64,000 nucleotides of DNA from Gerris lacustris. Its lineage: Eukaryota; Arthropoda; Insecta; Hemiptera; Gerridae. Below are positions 35,450 to 47,140 of the stretch, piece after piece. The notes below the pieces were generated by a model. It saw only the letters and a list, made by a program, of their open reading frames with translations, did no database searches and was not told the DNA's origin. Positions within the stretch are counted from its first letter, which is position 1, and each line of letters opens with the position of its first letter. Both the position numbers and the translations under genes were made by a program. The stretch is from positions 19,907,605-19,971,604 of the forward strand of contig OX578278.1 in NCBI GenBank assembly GCA_951217055.1, written 5' to 3'.

Positions 35450-35660
35450 CGTGGCAACTGGCTTAATTTTATATTTAGAAAAAAAAAGTAAAATTAAGAA
35501 AATTAATTCGGATAAGTTATTATATCTATTTGAAGACACAACAAATTAAAACAAATATTTGTTTTTATTGGAATAAATGAGGTTGCCTTAGCTTAGCAAT
35601 AACAAATCATTTAGAGGTGAGTCGTCACCATCGGGACACAACTAGATTATATAAATAAGT
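35450..35660 (+). repeat. Dispersed repeat, copy 2 of 2
   Basis: Direct-orientation partner of 31095-31320, sharing CCCGTGGCAACTGGCTTAAT, the CTTAATTTTA/TAAAATTAAG hairpin and GAGTCGTCACCATCGG. Confidence 0.7.
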
Positions 35661-36129
35661 GTCTTAATTTAAGACCGACCACATTAAACTCTGTACCATA
35701 CACTGTATTGTATGAACACAAATACTATCTCTATAATCATTTACTCCAGCTAGTGTTAGTTTCCCAGCGGTTTGTTTTTTAGAAAGTCCAGAGTCTATTT
35801 GAGCTTGCAAGTTCTATTGGCTCCCCTTCTGCATGACGAAATAGCCAATCCCATTTCATTCGAATACTTTCTCCCCCGCTTCCCCGAAAAGCCTAAAAAC
35901 AACCCTGTTCGCCAAATGGTGAATATGAAAAAAGACCAACGAGGAAAAAGGTCTGACGAAACATTTTCAACTGACATATAGTAAACCAATAGATATATGA
36001 CCCCATACACCAGATTCAAAAATGCTCCGTGAAAAACTATTTTAAGCCTTTTCTACAAAATAACAATTTAGTCAAGAGACTCATTCTAGAATTAACTAGA
36101 AATAACTAGAGCCTCATTCATATATGTAT

Positions 36130-38409
<2,280 letters not shown>

Positions 38410-38843
38410 CCAGTCATTTTAAGCAAAAAAGGGGCTGTTTACAAAAATGCGTCATACAAGCAAGAGACTTTGTACAAATTATCTCTGGGGCATCCTGATT
38501 TAAATCGTATAAAGTCCCCAAGCGCAAGAAAATTATGCGCTCTGAGATATAAATGGTAATTTTGTGCCTCTACGGTTGGTCAGAGAGAAAAAACTATGAG
38601 AATCAAATTTATAGATAATTACATAATAAACAATTTTTACTTGAACTTTTTTTTCTAAACCTAATAATTAAGCTAGTAGAAGCAAAAAATTGAATTTTTG
38701 CCACTATTTTCCAAGATGGCGGCTTGAGCACAACTTTTTTTTCGGGGACTTTATAGAATTTCAATCAGGGTGCCCCAGAGATAATTTGTACAAAGTCTCT
38801 TGCTTGTATGACACATTTTTTTTCAAAAACCTAAAATGACTGG
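38410..38843. mobile_element. Fold-back element with 100-110-bp arms
   Basis: Left arm 38410-38519 and right arm 38744-38843 share CCAGTCATTTT, CAAGCAAGAGACTTTGTACA, AAATTATCTCTGGGGCA and AAAGTCCCC in inverted order. The 224-bp spacer contains CCAAGATGGCGGCTTGAGC. A TGGTGAAAAAAATACTTTTCACC hairpin-like block lies just left of the element. No coding potential. Confidence 0.7.
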
Positions 38844-39440
38844 TCTATAAGACGAGATACCCCACCTGCTGAAGTACCCCACATTTTAACCTTCCCCATC
38901 CCCTTCCCTTTCAGAAAAGGGGGAAGCATGCAGAAAAAAGTTTGGGATTTTTCAGGTATTATTTACACTGACAAAACAAAGCTCTGTGAAAAATAACTTT
39001 GGCTTAAAATTATTCCTACGAAAAAAGCTATATTTACTACTCTAAAATGGGTCTTCTTAGAATTAGAATGGAACTATCATTCTAAAAACAAAATTTTATT
39101 TCAATTTTTTTATCCCTTTCAAATTTTCAACTCTTCTCAGAAGTTCTTAAAGAAAATACAACAGCTAGAATTGGCAAAAAAAGTCGTGTTCAACATTTTA
39201 CATTTAAATGAATAGATATTCTTAAGAATGATTTTTTTCAGTTTTCAACAATCTTTCAATTCTGCGCTGCAAACATGTATTTTTATATTTTTAATTTTAT
39301 ATTTTTATTATTTCTAGAGCTAGATTGCATATTAGTACTTTTATATATATATATATTTTTTTTTTTATATTATTAAGGATCTTATGAATTAAGAGGTAGC
39401 CATTTCTTTTGTAAATAGTAAAATATAAAAATAAAGTTTG
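38844..39440. other. AT-rich stretch, nothing recognised
   Basis: Homopolymer and TA-rich sequence (TATATATATATATTTTTT near 39345). No gene. Confidence 0.45.
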
Positions 39441-40010
39441 TGCTATAATTAGGAAAAATATAAGAGAATGTTATAAGGTAAAAAAGAAGAAGTGTTTAAT
39501 CTATAATTTGGCCCGAGGGACATCTTTTTAAACAAAATGAGGTAATTCAGTTCAAGAGGTCACAGGTTCTAAAATAACGATGCTAATTTTTGACATTTCT
39601 CCGATTCCCTAAAGACTTCCTTTTCCTACTTTAAAAAAAAATATATATAAAGTAAACACTGAAACATTTTCTTATTAAAATTTGAGGTGAAAATAAAAAA
39701 AAATATAAAGAATAAAAAAAAAAAAAATACAGAGATAAAAATAATAAGTAGATGTATTTTACAGTCAATTTATGTATCTTTCCTTTTTCATTTTAAGTAT
39801 CTTAGATTGTTTAAGAAGTTTGTTTATTAAATGGCAAACGATGTTAAGGTTGGAGTGATAATTAGGAAAGAGATAAGAAGAGGTTATAAGGTACGGGAAC
39901 GTGTTTAATCTAGGATTTGGCCCGAGGGACACTCCTGAAAAAGAGTCCATCCAGTTCAATATAACGACGCTAATTTTTGTCATCTCTCCGAGTCCCTAAA
40001 GACCTCCCCC
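39441..40010 (+). repeat. Local direct duplication of about 170 bp
   Basis: 39445-39625 and 39855-40005 share AGGAAA.ATA..AGA, GTTATAAGGTA, GTGTTTAATCTA, ATTTGGCCCGAGGGACA, CGACGCTAATTTTTG and CTCCGAGTCCCTAAAGAC with many differences, separated by about 230 bp of AT-rich sequence. It is an old tandem duplication; no function assigned. Confidence 0.65.
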
Positions 40011-40512
40011 CTTCTACTTCCAATTCTTGGATTAAAAACGGCTCAAGGAACTGGAAGGGGGAACCCTAAAGCTTCTCAAGGTTTTTCCGCCTTATAATTG
40101 TCTCTCCTATCTCTTTTTAATAGCAAGAGAAACCCCTTTTCTTTCTTTCTCTCTCTTTTCTTTCTTAGTAATTAAAGGGAAATTCTAAGAAATTTGTTGA
40201 TGTTATGTTTTTTTGGAGAGAAAAACATCATACCTACTTATTTAAGGTTAAAATCACATTCGGAGAATTTTCTTATTACTTTATTTTATTACTTGTAATG
40301 AATACAATTATTTTCTACACAATCCCTTTCTTTTTGATCATCAATTTAATTGTCAGAATTAACAATACTAATTATTATTTCATGATTAAACCAATATGCT
40401 AATTAACTTAAATGCCGTATTGGAATATGAAATCAACTTTTCAACCGTTACAATTATTAGTGAAGTTATTTATTGATCAATATAATTAAATTAAACATAC
40501 TTTAATGATTTT
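40011..40512. other. AT-rich stretch, nothing recognised
   Basis: The 65-codon hydrophobic frame at 40205-40402 is a by-product of A/T-rich codons. The last ten bases (40503-40512) are the left copy of the target duplication of the adjacent SINE. Confidence 0.5.
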
Positions 40513-41142
40513 TTTTAGAGGGAGCCAGCGTGACCGAGGGTCTTAAGGCGCTCGCCCAGCTATCAATAAGTCGAGGCTACTCGAGATGTGGGTTCGATCC
40601 CGTGCCATGATACTCTGAATTGCATCTATGAATCGCGCACTTATATAGTTTACTAATGACCATACCATACTCGCTTCGGCGGTACAATGTACAAATATTT
40701 GATGTGTGAAGTAGCTAGAACTCTCCACCACGGGGCGTAAAACGGGCCTAAAGCCTGGTTTACACAATGCCAATTGGCAAGACAATTGAAAGAAGCCAGT
40801 TGACTGGCATGAAATTACTGGCTTCGTGTAAACGTTTTAGGCCAATTGGCTTGCCAATTGTCCCGTCAATTGGACTGGCCAGCTATTGTCTCCAGGAGTA
40901 GGTTGAGGACAATCAACTGGGCCCAGCTACGAGATCCGAGAGGTGGGGGTGCTGCCCCCCTCTCGGATCTCGGTATTGCCGCGACAATTGGCACCGTGTG
41001 AACGATATAGGACAGTTGCGTCGTGCCAATCAAAGAGAAAGTTTCTTACATTGTGATTCTCTTTCCTTATTATTATCATTTTTCTCTAAAATTAAATCTG
41101 TGTTTTTTCGTAGCTCTTTTTTTTTTAATTTAATCTGTGAGA

Positions 41143-41418
41143 ATGGCTCCAAAGTGGAACGACGAAACAAATTTAAAATTTGTTGAACTATACGTCATCG
41201 ATTCTGTGGGATATGCACGACGATCTATATAAAGTTAAAAACGCCCGCCAAACGGCACTCTTGGATATAGCCGACAAAATGAATAATGAAAGTTTTAGTG
41301 TCGATGAGGTAAAGGCTAAAATTAAAGCCTTTCGAGGCACTTTTAATATTGAACTTTCAAAACAACAAAAAAGTGCAAAATCTGGTTGCGGATCAGCGGA
41401 GGTTTTCGTACCCACCCT
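41143..41418 (+). pseudogene. MADF (Myb/SANT-like) DNA-binding protein of a Harbinger element, frameshifted and truncated
   Basis: ATG at 41143 opens MAPKWNDETNLKFVELYV; a one-base frameshift near 41190 moves the continuation, SILWDMHDDLYKVKNARQ, into another frame. That is followed by ALLDIADKMN, SVDEVKAKIKAFRGTF, then SGCGSAEVFVPTL. The order (FVELY, LWD, Y..K..R..A...IA, VK.KI...R..F, G....FVPTL) fits the MADF domain over its full length of about 90 residues. In PIF/Harbinger elements such a protein works with the transposase to bind the ends and enter the nucleus. Sequence after VPTL is the junction with the oppositely oriented transposase. Confidence 0.75.
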
Positions 41419-41420
41419 GA

Positions 41421-41550
41421 AGTCTTTTAAAAGCCATTTCCTAGTCCACTCCCGCTTCTTTTCTACATAGTCCATTAGAACCTTACACGACTCAGCAATG
41501 AATTCCCGACAACGATCATTCCGAATTAAATACAACTCTTCATAGGACAT
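41421..41550 (-). pseudogene. Harbinger transposase N-terminal fragment
   Basis: The minus frame starts at 41550 with MSYEELYLIRNDRCREF, continues ..YVEKKREWTRKWLLKDF and then reads antisense through the MADF gene, so only about 43 codons are genuine. The W-x-R-x-W-L-L motif just after the N-terminus is typical of Harbinger transposases, whose catalytic DDE domain would follow; here it is wholly deleted. The call rests on motif, position and element context. Confidence 0.6.
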
Positions 41551-41816
41551 AGTAGAAGATGCGTATACTCGTCCATTTCTCGACCTCTACTGCCGGGACA
41601 ATTCAAAACCACGTGTAAACGGTATTTTTTTCAACTGGACTGGCCAGCGATTGACCCCCAATCCGTGAGGCCAATTGGCCCCGCCAGTTGTCTCGCCAAT
41701 CGGCATCGTGTAAACCAGGCTTAAAAGATGGCCTAATTGCAAGGTTCGAACAAGTGGTTCGTCCTACCCGTTCTAGTAGAAAGCACTAGACTACTACTAC
41801 TACTACTAATGATTTT

Positions 41817-42984
41817 AAGGTAAGATTTAATTGAGTTACTAACACCTTTGTGAGTTTTTCTTGAAAGCTATAATCGTAATGTTTGTATATTTTAGGATTT
41901 GCAAAGTGGTCAACCGGAATTTTAGATACTGTTGTTATCGAAAATCGGAGGTAATACTTGAAACGACAATTCAGAGATCCAACAACAGAAATAATGTTCT
42001 TCCTATTTGTTACTCCTATTCCGTTAAAAGGTGTGGTATGTTTTGTCTGTCCTAGTAATCCCATTTGTGATCTACCGATGCATTGTATTTTAGAAGCGTT
42101 GGATTACCACCAACCGATGCAGGAATCCATTTATCTTTCAAATTGTCTAAAACGCTAACCAATGGTTTAAACCTTCGAAGTAGATTAGGCCCAAAATCTC
42201 TGTCCATGTTTTCAGGCAAGTGGTCAGAGATAAAATAGGGGAGAAGGTGCCACCTGGCCTATATATTACACTATTCAGTCACGACCACCACTTTATACGA
42301 ACTTGTGACCAAATTCTTTTGTCATCCCCCTAATATAAATGCATTCCACGCTTCAAATATTTTTATAATTCTATTTAAGTCCCCATTTAGTTATTTAGGA
42401 CATATTAGTATTATAGTGACAATTAAGTACTATGTGCTCAAGCTATGTGTTTTACAAGCGCATCAGTCGTTTTAATTTTTCGGGGAAGGAACATTTAATC
42501 CTGAAGTCGCGATATCTAAGCTGAGATTGATTAGCCAATTTAGATTATCAAATAAAGGCTTCCTAAAATGTAATATAATCAAATTAAAAATTAATTTCAA
42601 CAAAGCATACAAAATTATAGGATTACCATATTATATAGGACTAGAAGAAACTGTCTCCCCATGTAAAATTATCCTTTATATTTATCAAAGAAGCTAATAG
42701 CTATTATTAAGGATTATCTTGAGTGCGGATTACAGAAAACATAAGACTGAGTCTTACGTAGTAGACATACCATTCACATATATATTCATATATTTATAAA
42801 ATTTCATTCTTCTAAGCTTAAGACTAAGCTTAATTCTAATAAGCTTAAGACTGAAAGCTGCTTTGATAAATAAAAAAGTCCAGTCATGCACCATGACTTA
42901 ATGAGCGAATTTTCAAAGAAATCTGCGAATTATTGGCTTATGATAATATAGGAAAATTTTGGTTTAGAATTTGCATGGATGAAA
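41817..42984. other. Intergenic stretch; weak exon-like pattern and a Penelope-end fragment
   Basis: At about 41896-41951 an open 54-nt stretch reading FAKWSTGILDTVVIENR lies between TATATTTTAG and GGTAATAC, which could be splice sites but could equally be chance. Near 42829-42874 ACTGAAAGCTGCTTTGATAA matches the end of the Penelope-like unit at 47-48 kb. Nothing else recognised. Confidence 0.35.
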
Positions 42985-43248
42985 AAATAATTGGTACACA
43001 GGGGTACGGGGTACAAAAGTCGAAATAGAATAAACCCTTCAAGATGCATGTCGTTTGCTCTTTAAGAGTACAGTAATTGTTGTTATGTACACTTTTATCA
43101 TATTTTCATAAAGGAGGGGGGTAAAATGGAAAAAAAAACACGTTTTTATGCTATTTTTGACCCTAAATTGTAAAAATTGGAACCCTAAATGAACTCCAAA
43201 AATTCTGGCCAACGAACTCATCCTTTCTTTTGATATTATTGACATTTT
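42985..43248 (-). repeat. Family A fragment, minus strand, single internal unit
   Basis: GGTACACAGGGGTACGGGGT, AGATGCATGTCGTTTGCTC and GAGGGGGGTAAAATGG are the reverse complement of one of the three internal units of the element at 4408-5548. Confidence 0.6.
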
Positions 43249-43824
43249 AATAGTACATTACGCGTCGAGTGCGGAAAGTAGCATTTTGCATGCGAGTGTG
43301 GAGTTTGCACCCGAGCGACAGCGAGGGTAGTAAACCCACACGAGCAATGCAAAATGCCGTTTTCGCACGAGTTTCGTACCGTACTTTATCTACGATTGTT
43401 AGATTTAAATAATAAATATAGAAAAAATAAACTTACTGTATGTAAGTTCGTATCTCTCTCTTGATAAAGATGGCATTAAATCTTGAGTTGTATTTTTTGC
43501 CGAATTAATTATTTCTGGAGGAGTATTATTCTTTACATTTTCATCAAAGTCACTTGATTCACTCATTGTTTTTCACTAAAAACTCGATATAAACAGTTAC
43601 TTTAATAAAAGAACAGCAAATTAGTTTTGTTAAATGTAAACAAACTCGCTAATCGTGCGTAAAGCTGAAGAATTCCTCTTCTTTACCGCGCTAGCGTGGT
43701 AAAGAAGAAGAATTCTTCAGATCTATGAGACGCGCATGCGCAATGAATACAAGTACGTAAATAATCACTTTCCACGCATCTAAACAGAGATATAATGTTT
43801 ATATTTCGTATCAATCGTATATAA
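43249..43824 (-). mobile_element. Hairpin-ended element with N-terminal coding segment, copy 2
   Basis: Same module order as copies at 32596-33121 (opposite orientation) and 52106-52652. Left inverted repeat of about 150 bp (GCATTTTGCATGCGAGTG ... GCAATGCAAAATGC), central coding segment on the minus strand, then the AAGAATTCCTCTTCTTTACC hairpin and a GCGCATGCGCAATGAATACA tail. The ends carry AATAGTACATTACG and ATCAATCGTATATAA. Confidence 0.75.
43405..43566 (-). CDS. Intact 53-codon N-terminal segment of an element-encoded protein
   Basis: ATG at 43566 opens MSESSDFDENVKNNTPPEII, then a Ser/Asn/Thr-rich linker, then SLSRERYELTYSKF, and stops after a short AT-coded tail. RYE..Y.KF resembles the first helix of tyrosine-recombinase-like (Crypton-type) proteins, but this is weak. 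The frame may be a first exon, because TACAGTAAGT contains a good splice-donor match (43428-43437 region, minus). The peptide is shared by all three copies; only this one keeps both the start and the frame. It is probably not a complete protein. Confidence 0.45.
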   Translation of the reverse strand: MSESSDFDENVKNNTPPEIINSAKNTTQDLMPSLSRERYELTYSKFIFSIFII

Positions 43825-45530
43825 ATTTTGTTTGAAATTTTTAAGTGCATCCTAAGGGGAGATATCGTCTGGAGTGACACATATATACATACATAACATA
43901 CATACATAACATACACATATATACATACATACATAAAAAAAAAGTGTTAAATTTCAGGAATCGATTCAGAATGGTCTAAAACGGATTTCCATGGAAAAAG
44001 TTTTCAAAAATTCGCATTACAAAAATTTTGAAGCCATTGCAATAGCGTAATTTTCTTTGAAAATTCGCTAAAAGTAATATTTTACGTGGAAAAAAAGTTT
44101 CTTTCTGTTCTAATCCTTTATTTAAGGTGACCTTCATTGAAACGCCTACATCTCATTTGATACATAATATGCGATACGATATGAATGATTGTAATCATCT
44201 TAACCCAATATTTTTTCTATAACATTTATATTGTTGAAGGAAGAAAGAATTTAAAAATATTTAGTATTTAAATTATTTAACGTTATTAAAATATAATAAT
44301 CAAAGTGTATTTTTAACAAAGACAGTTTTTAACAAGTTGCTCTGGGGGACAGAAGAAATTTCCGTCACGAAAGAACAACATGAAAAATGTGAAGCTTTGA
44401 AATATCGTGCCAGGAAGTTAGGATTTAACAGGAGGTTGATAGGTTTTCATTTATAGTACAATATTTTAACAATAGGCGAGCTGAACTTTCTATAAACGAC
44501 ATGAAAAAATGTGACGCTCTTAAATATCGTGCTAGGAAGTTAGACTATTATAGGAGGTAGATTGGTTTTTACTTGTATTCATATTTGTAGTACTATATTT
44601 TGCCGATAGATGTTCTACATTTTATATAAAATGATATCAGAGCTCCTAGTGGACCAATTTGTAATCAAAATGTATTATTGTGTCATAATTACAATTAAAC
44701 TTAAGATCAATCTACTATCGGCAATCAGACAAATGGATACTGATTTTCTCCACTTCATGGAAAATCATTGTTGATTCAATGCCTCCGAAAAAATCCAATG
44801 TTTTTCAACGAACTGAAGCAAATGAGTTTTTTTTTCTTTATCATTTGAAAAAAATAGAAATATAAGTATAGTAGAAATATAAGCAGTTAATAAAGATTAT
44901 TTGAGTAGATCTCCGGTGTATTATGGCTTGATACTCTTCTAATAAACTAGTGAATAATAAATTGGAGGAACGTAGTACATAAAACATTCATAACGTCTCA
45001 AGAGCATGATATAGTGTATCAGAGGGTGAAAGATAATGCTATTATGTTTTACAGTGTGCCCTATAGTAAACATTCTTGCATATATTATACTGTGGATAGG
45101 TGCATTGATTTTACCTCTTGATATCTCCGTAGTAACGGGGGCTCCAGACTCTATAACAGGGAAGCTTAATGAACTGAAACCTAACTGGATCTACCTCGTC
45201 TCACGTCATAGTTTCCTTTAACTACGTACTAAATACAACGATAAATTATAATATTTAACTACTCAGACAATGATTAAAAGCTAACGATTATTTCTCTATG
45301 AATAAGGCATTTAATGTTTAATCGGATTTTCCGAACTTGCTTGCGAAGAAAAACAAGTACAAAAGAAATTTATAAATAAAACAATTTTTTAATTAAATCT
45401 TTCGATATAATTCATCATGTATTCATTATGTATTCATTCGATAGTTTCATCATGTATGAATAGAAATAAAAATAATAATTCCCGGTAACTCTGTAAGTAA
45501 AAAGCTTAACCAAAGAAACTAAAGCCCACC
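43825..45530. other. AT-rich stretch with a duplicated coding-like motif
   Basis: Apart from the pair of similar segments at 44351-44434 and 44476-44556, I see only AT-rich sequence and an ATAC-repeat run near 43880-43935. The 61-codon frame at 45036-45221 is hydrophobic and unrecognised. Confidence 0.4.
44351..44556 (+). other. Tandem pair of short coding-like segments
   Basis: 44351-44434 reads ..EQHEKCEALKYRARKLGFNRR and 44476-44556 reads ..NDMKKCDALKYRARKLDYYRR. The nucleotide differences are partly synonymous (TTG/CTT, GCC/GCT) or conservative (GAA/GAC), as expected of coding descent. Both are preceded by an AG (ACAG, AATAG) and followed by GT (GAG|GTTGAT, GAG|GTAGAT) at matching positions. 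They might be duplicated exons, or remnants of a tandemly repeated coding element. The C-x2-L-x12 spacing recalls a decayed C2H2 finger, but the family is not recognised. Confidence 0.35.
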
Positions 45531-45675
45531 ATACGCAATCAAAAATTTCGCGAAAACCAGATGTTGGGCAATAGTCCATACACGTTAAACATCATGTTTG
45601 CGCAAAACATCAAACAGCCCCATACACGCGGTCAAAATGTTTGCGCAAACATTTTGACCGCGTATGGGGGCCTTT
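45531..45675. mobile_element. Short MITE with GC-rich internal palindrome
   Basis: Ends AAAGCCCACCATACGC and the complement of AAAGGCCCCCATACGC. The right half is an almost perfect palindrome, GGTCAAAATGTTTGC / GCAAACATTTTGACC. Flanks TAA/TTA are compatible with a TWA-type duplication but not identical. Confidence 0.6.
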
Positions 45676-45949
45676 ATTGTTCGAATTAGCACAATAATAT
45701 TACTACCAAGAACAATAAAATATTATTATTATTTATTTAATTAATAAAATTACAGAGAAATAAGAAGAATATAATAACAAAAAATAAGTCCAACAAACTG
45801 GAATAAAACTTAGTTATATTCATAAAGAAACTGAATTTTATCATTTATTATTATACTCGTAGATATTAAGAAAGTATTCTTACAGGAGGTTGTTTATATT
45901 TCGTTTTTTATTTCAGCAAAATCAGTTTTATTTTTATCAATGTGTCGGG

Positions 45950-46445
45950 AATTTCATTTTTCCCACGAATACTACTGAGAGAATTGGGAGTAAGTATTTA
46001 AATGGACTATATTTCCGATTTTTTTTAAATAAAAATAAAAGTCGGAAACGTTTTCATTAAATAATTTCTTTAGGGCTAAATATAGAATGAAAAACATTTA
46101 ATAATAAAAGGGAACAACTGAAGAAAATATAGTTTTTTTTTGTTTTTTTTTTTATTTTGGAGTTCAGCGACCCTAAATTTGGAGCTAGCATTTACTTCTC
46201 TATTTCACCTCGGTGTATAATATTTATGAACATGTATGCCAAATTTAATTTAAGTCCAGAAGTTTAGCTCCACATTTCTTTACAAGCGATAGACAATAGA
46301 CAATCATGTTTTAAAACCCGCTTTTATGTACATACAATAGACCTCAAAACGTGTATATCCATCATAATCTAAAAATAGAATTTTCACAGCACCAAAATAC
46401 TTTTCTTTTATGTATACTACGTAGTTTAAAAAGTTAAAAAAAGCT
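45950..46445 (-). repeat. Interspersed repeat family B, minus copy
   Basis: The reverse complement contains AAGTATTTTGGTGCTGTGAAAA, ATGATGGATATACACGTTTT, GAGGTCTATTG and GGAGCTAAACTTCTGGACTT, the order found in the 14.75-kb copy. The core is diverged and A/T tracts have expanded (poly-T near 46133-46155). Confidence 0.6.
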
Positions 46446-46479
46446 GAAGTAAAATATGACATTTTTCTTCTAAGGTTAC

Positions 46480-46660
46480 AGAAGGTAATAGAATTGTGAT
46501 CATTCTGAAGACAACATTTTTTTATGTCTCCAATTTTAAAAATTCATGGACAGAAACCAGTTTAAGGCATCAGGGAACATTTTTGGTCTCATTTCTGTCA
46601 GTCGGTCAGTCCGTCGACATTTTTACGAAGCATAATATCTTAAACTACTCGACACTTACT
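46480..46660 (-). repeat. Interspersed repeat family C, minus fragment
   Basis: AGACAACATTTTTTTATGTC, GGACAGAAACCAGTTTAAGG and CTGTCAGTCGGTCAGTCCGT are the reverse complement of the family's distal part (compare 31900-32050). Confidence 0.6.
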
Positions 46661-46771
46661 ATTGAATAAAAATAAGGGTGGCCCTACTGGGAATCGAAAC
46701 AACAACTTTGATTTATTAACACCTATACCTTTATAAGCACTCGTCAAATTCTTAAGAAATGTAGCCTAGAG

Positions 46772-46893
46772 CAGTGGTTCTTAACCGGGGGGCCGCGGCC
46801 CCCCAGGGGGTCTCGAAAGGTATTTAGGTACTATATATATTGTAATTGGAGATTTTAAGGGGGCCGTGGTTACCAAAAGGTTAAGAACCACTG
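46772..46893. mobile_element. 122-bp hAT MITE with exact 8-bp target duplication
   Basis: GCCTAGAG is repeated at 46764-46771 and 46894-46901. Between them lie perfect inverted ends CAGTGGTTCTTAACC...GGTTAAGAACCACTG, followed inward by GGGGGGCCGCGGCCCCCC, another palindrome. The CAGTGGTTCT(C/T)AACC terminus and 8-bp duplication are diagnostic of hAT (Charlie-like) elements. Non-autonomous; a young insertion judging by the intact duplication. Confidence 0.95.
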
Positions 46894-47049
46894 GCCTAGA
46901 GATTGACCCAATATTAATTTCGACCGTCTACGTAAATTTAATATTGCTTATAAGAATAAGTGAATAAATAAGTGTGACCAAACCGAGAATCGAAAGAGAG
47001 CCAAATCTCATCTAACTTTAAAGGAATAACAAAAATCGTCTCTCCACGT

Positions 47050-47118
47050 AAATTTAAACTGGTTTATTTAACAAAGCAGCTTTCAGCCTTCATAAGGCCA
47101 TCATCAGTGCCTAAGACC
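47050..47118 (-). ncRNA. Hammerhead-like motif in the left inverted repeat
   Basis: On the minus strand CTGATGA (complement of 47101-47107) is followed by a hairpin GGCCTT-ATG-AAGGCT and GAAA (complement of 47081-47084), the core order of a hammerhead. Stem III would be very short, as in other Penelope-type motifs, and stem I pairing is weak. Activity is doubtful. Confidence 0.35.
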
Positions 47119-47140
47119 AAACAAGTTATTATTGCAAGCT

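Larger units (their letters stand above)
40752..41721. mobile_element. 970-bp PIF/Harbinger deletion derivative, TAA duplication
   Basis: TAA at 40749-40751 and 41722-41724 brackets termini AGCCTGGTTTACACAATGCC and the complement of AGCCTGGTTTACACGATGCC. Subterminal regions carry repeated CCAATTGGC / GCCAGTTG motifs, likely transposase sites, and a GC-rich hairpin at about 40930-40972 (CGAGATCCGAGAGG / CCTCTCGGATCTCG). Inside, a plus-strand MADF gene 5' part and a minus-strand transposase 5' part converge and are fused where both 3' parts are deleted. Both genes and the TAA duplication fit the two-gene PIF/Harbinger layout. Confidence 0.85.
40513..41806 (+). mobile_element. tRNA-derived SINE split by a PIF/Harbinger derivative
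   Basis: TAATGATTTT is duplicated exactly on both sides (40503-40512 and 41807-41816). The head (GCCAGCGTGACCGAGGGTCT, then TAAGGCGCTC and later GTGGGTTCGATCCC) resembles a leucine-type tRNA with A and B boxes. The body runs to 40751, is interrupted by the element at 40752-41721, and resumes at 41725. The SINE ends in (CTA)6. Without the insert it is about 320 bp. Related SINEs lie at 49330-49560 and 55606-55901. Confidence 0.8.

Noticed and set aside
41188..41420. The long part of the 120-codon minus frame at 41188-41550
   Set aside because: Antisense of the MADF coding sequence; only the first about 43 codons (41421-41550) look like real transposase.
41896..41951. 54-nt exon-like stretch flanked by AG and GT
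   Set aside because: Short AG..GT bounded open stretches are expected by chance at this base composition; there is no second exon in a compatible frame that I can support.
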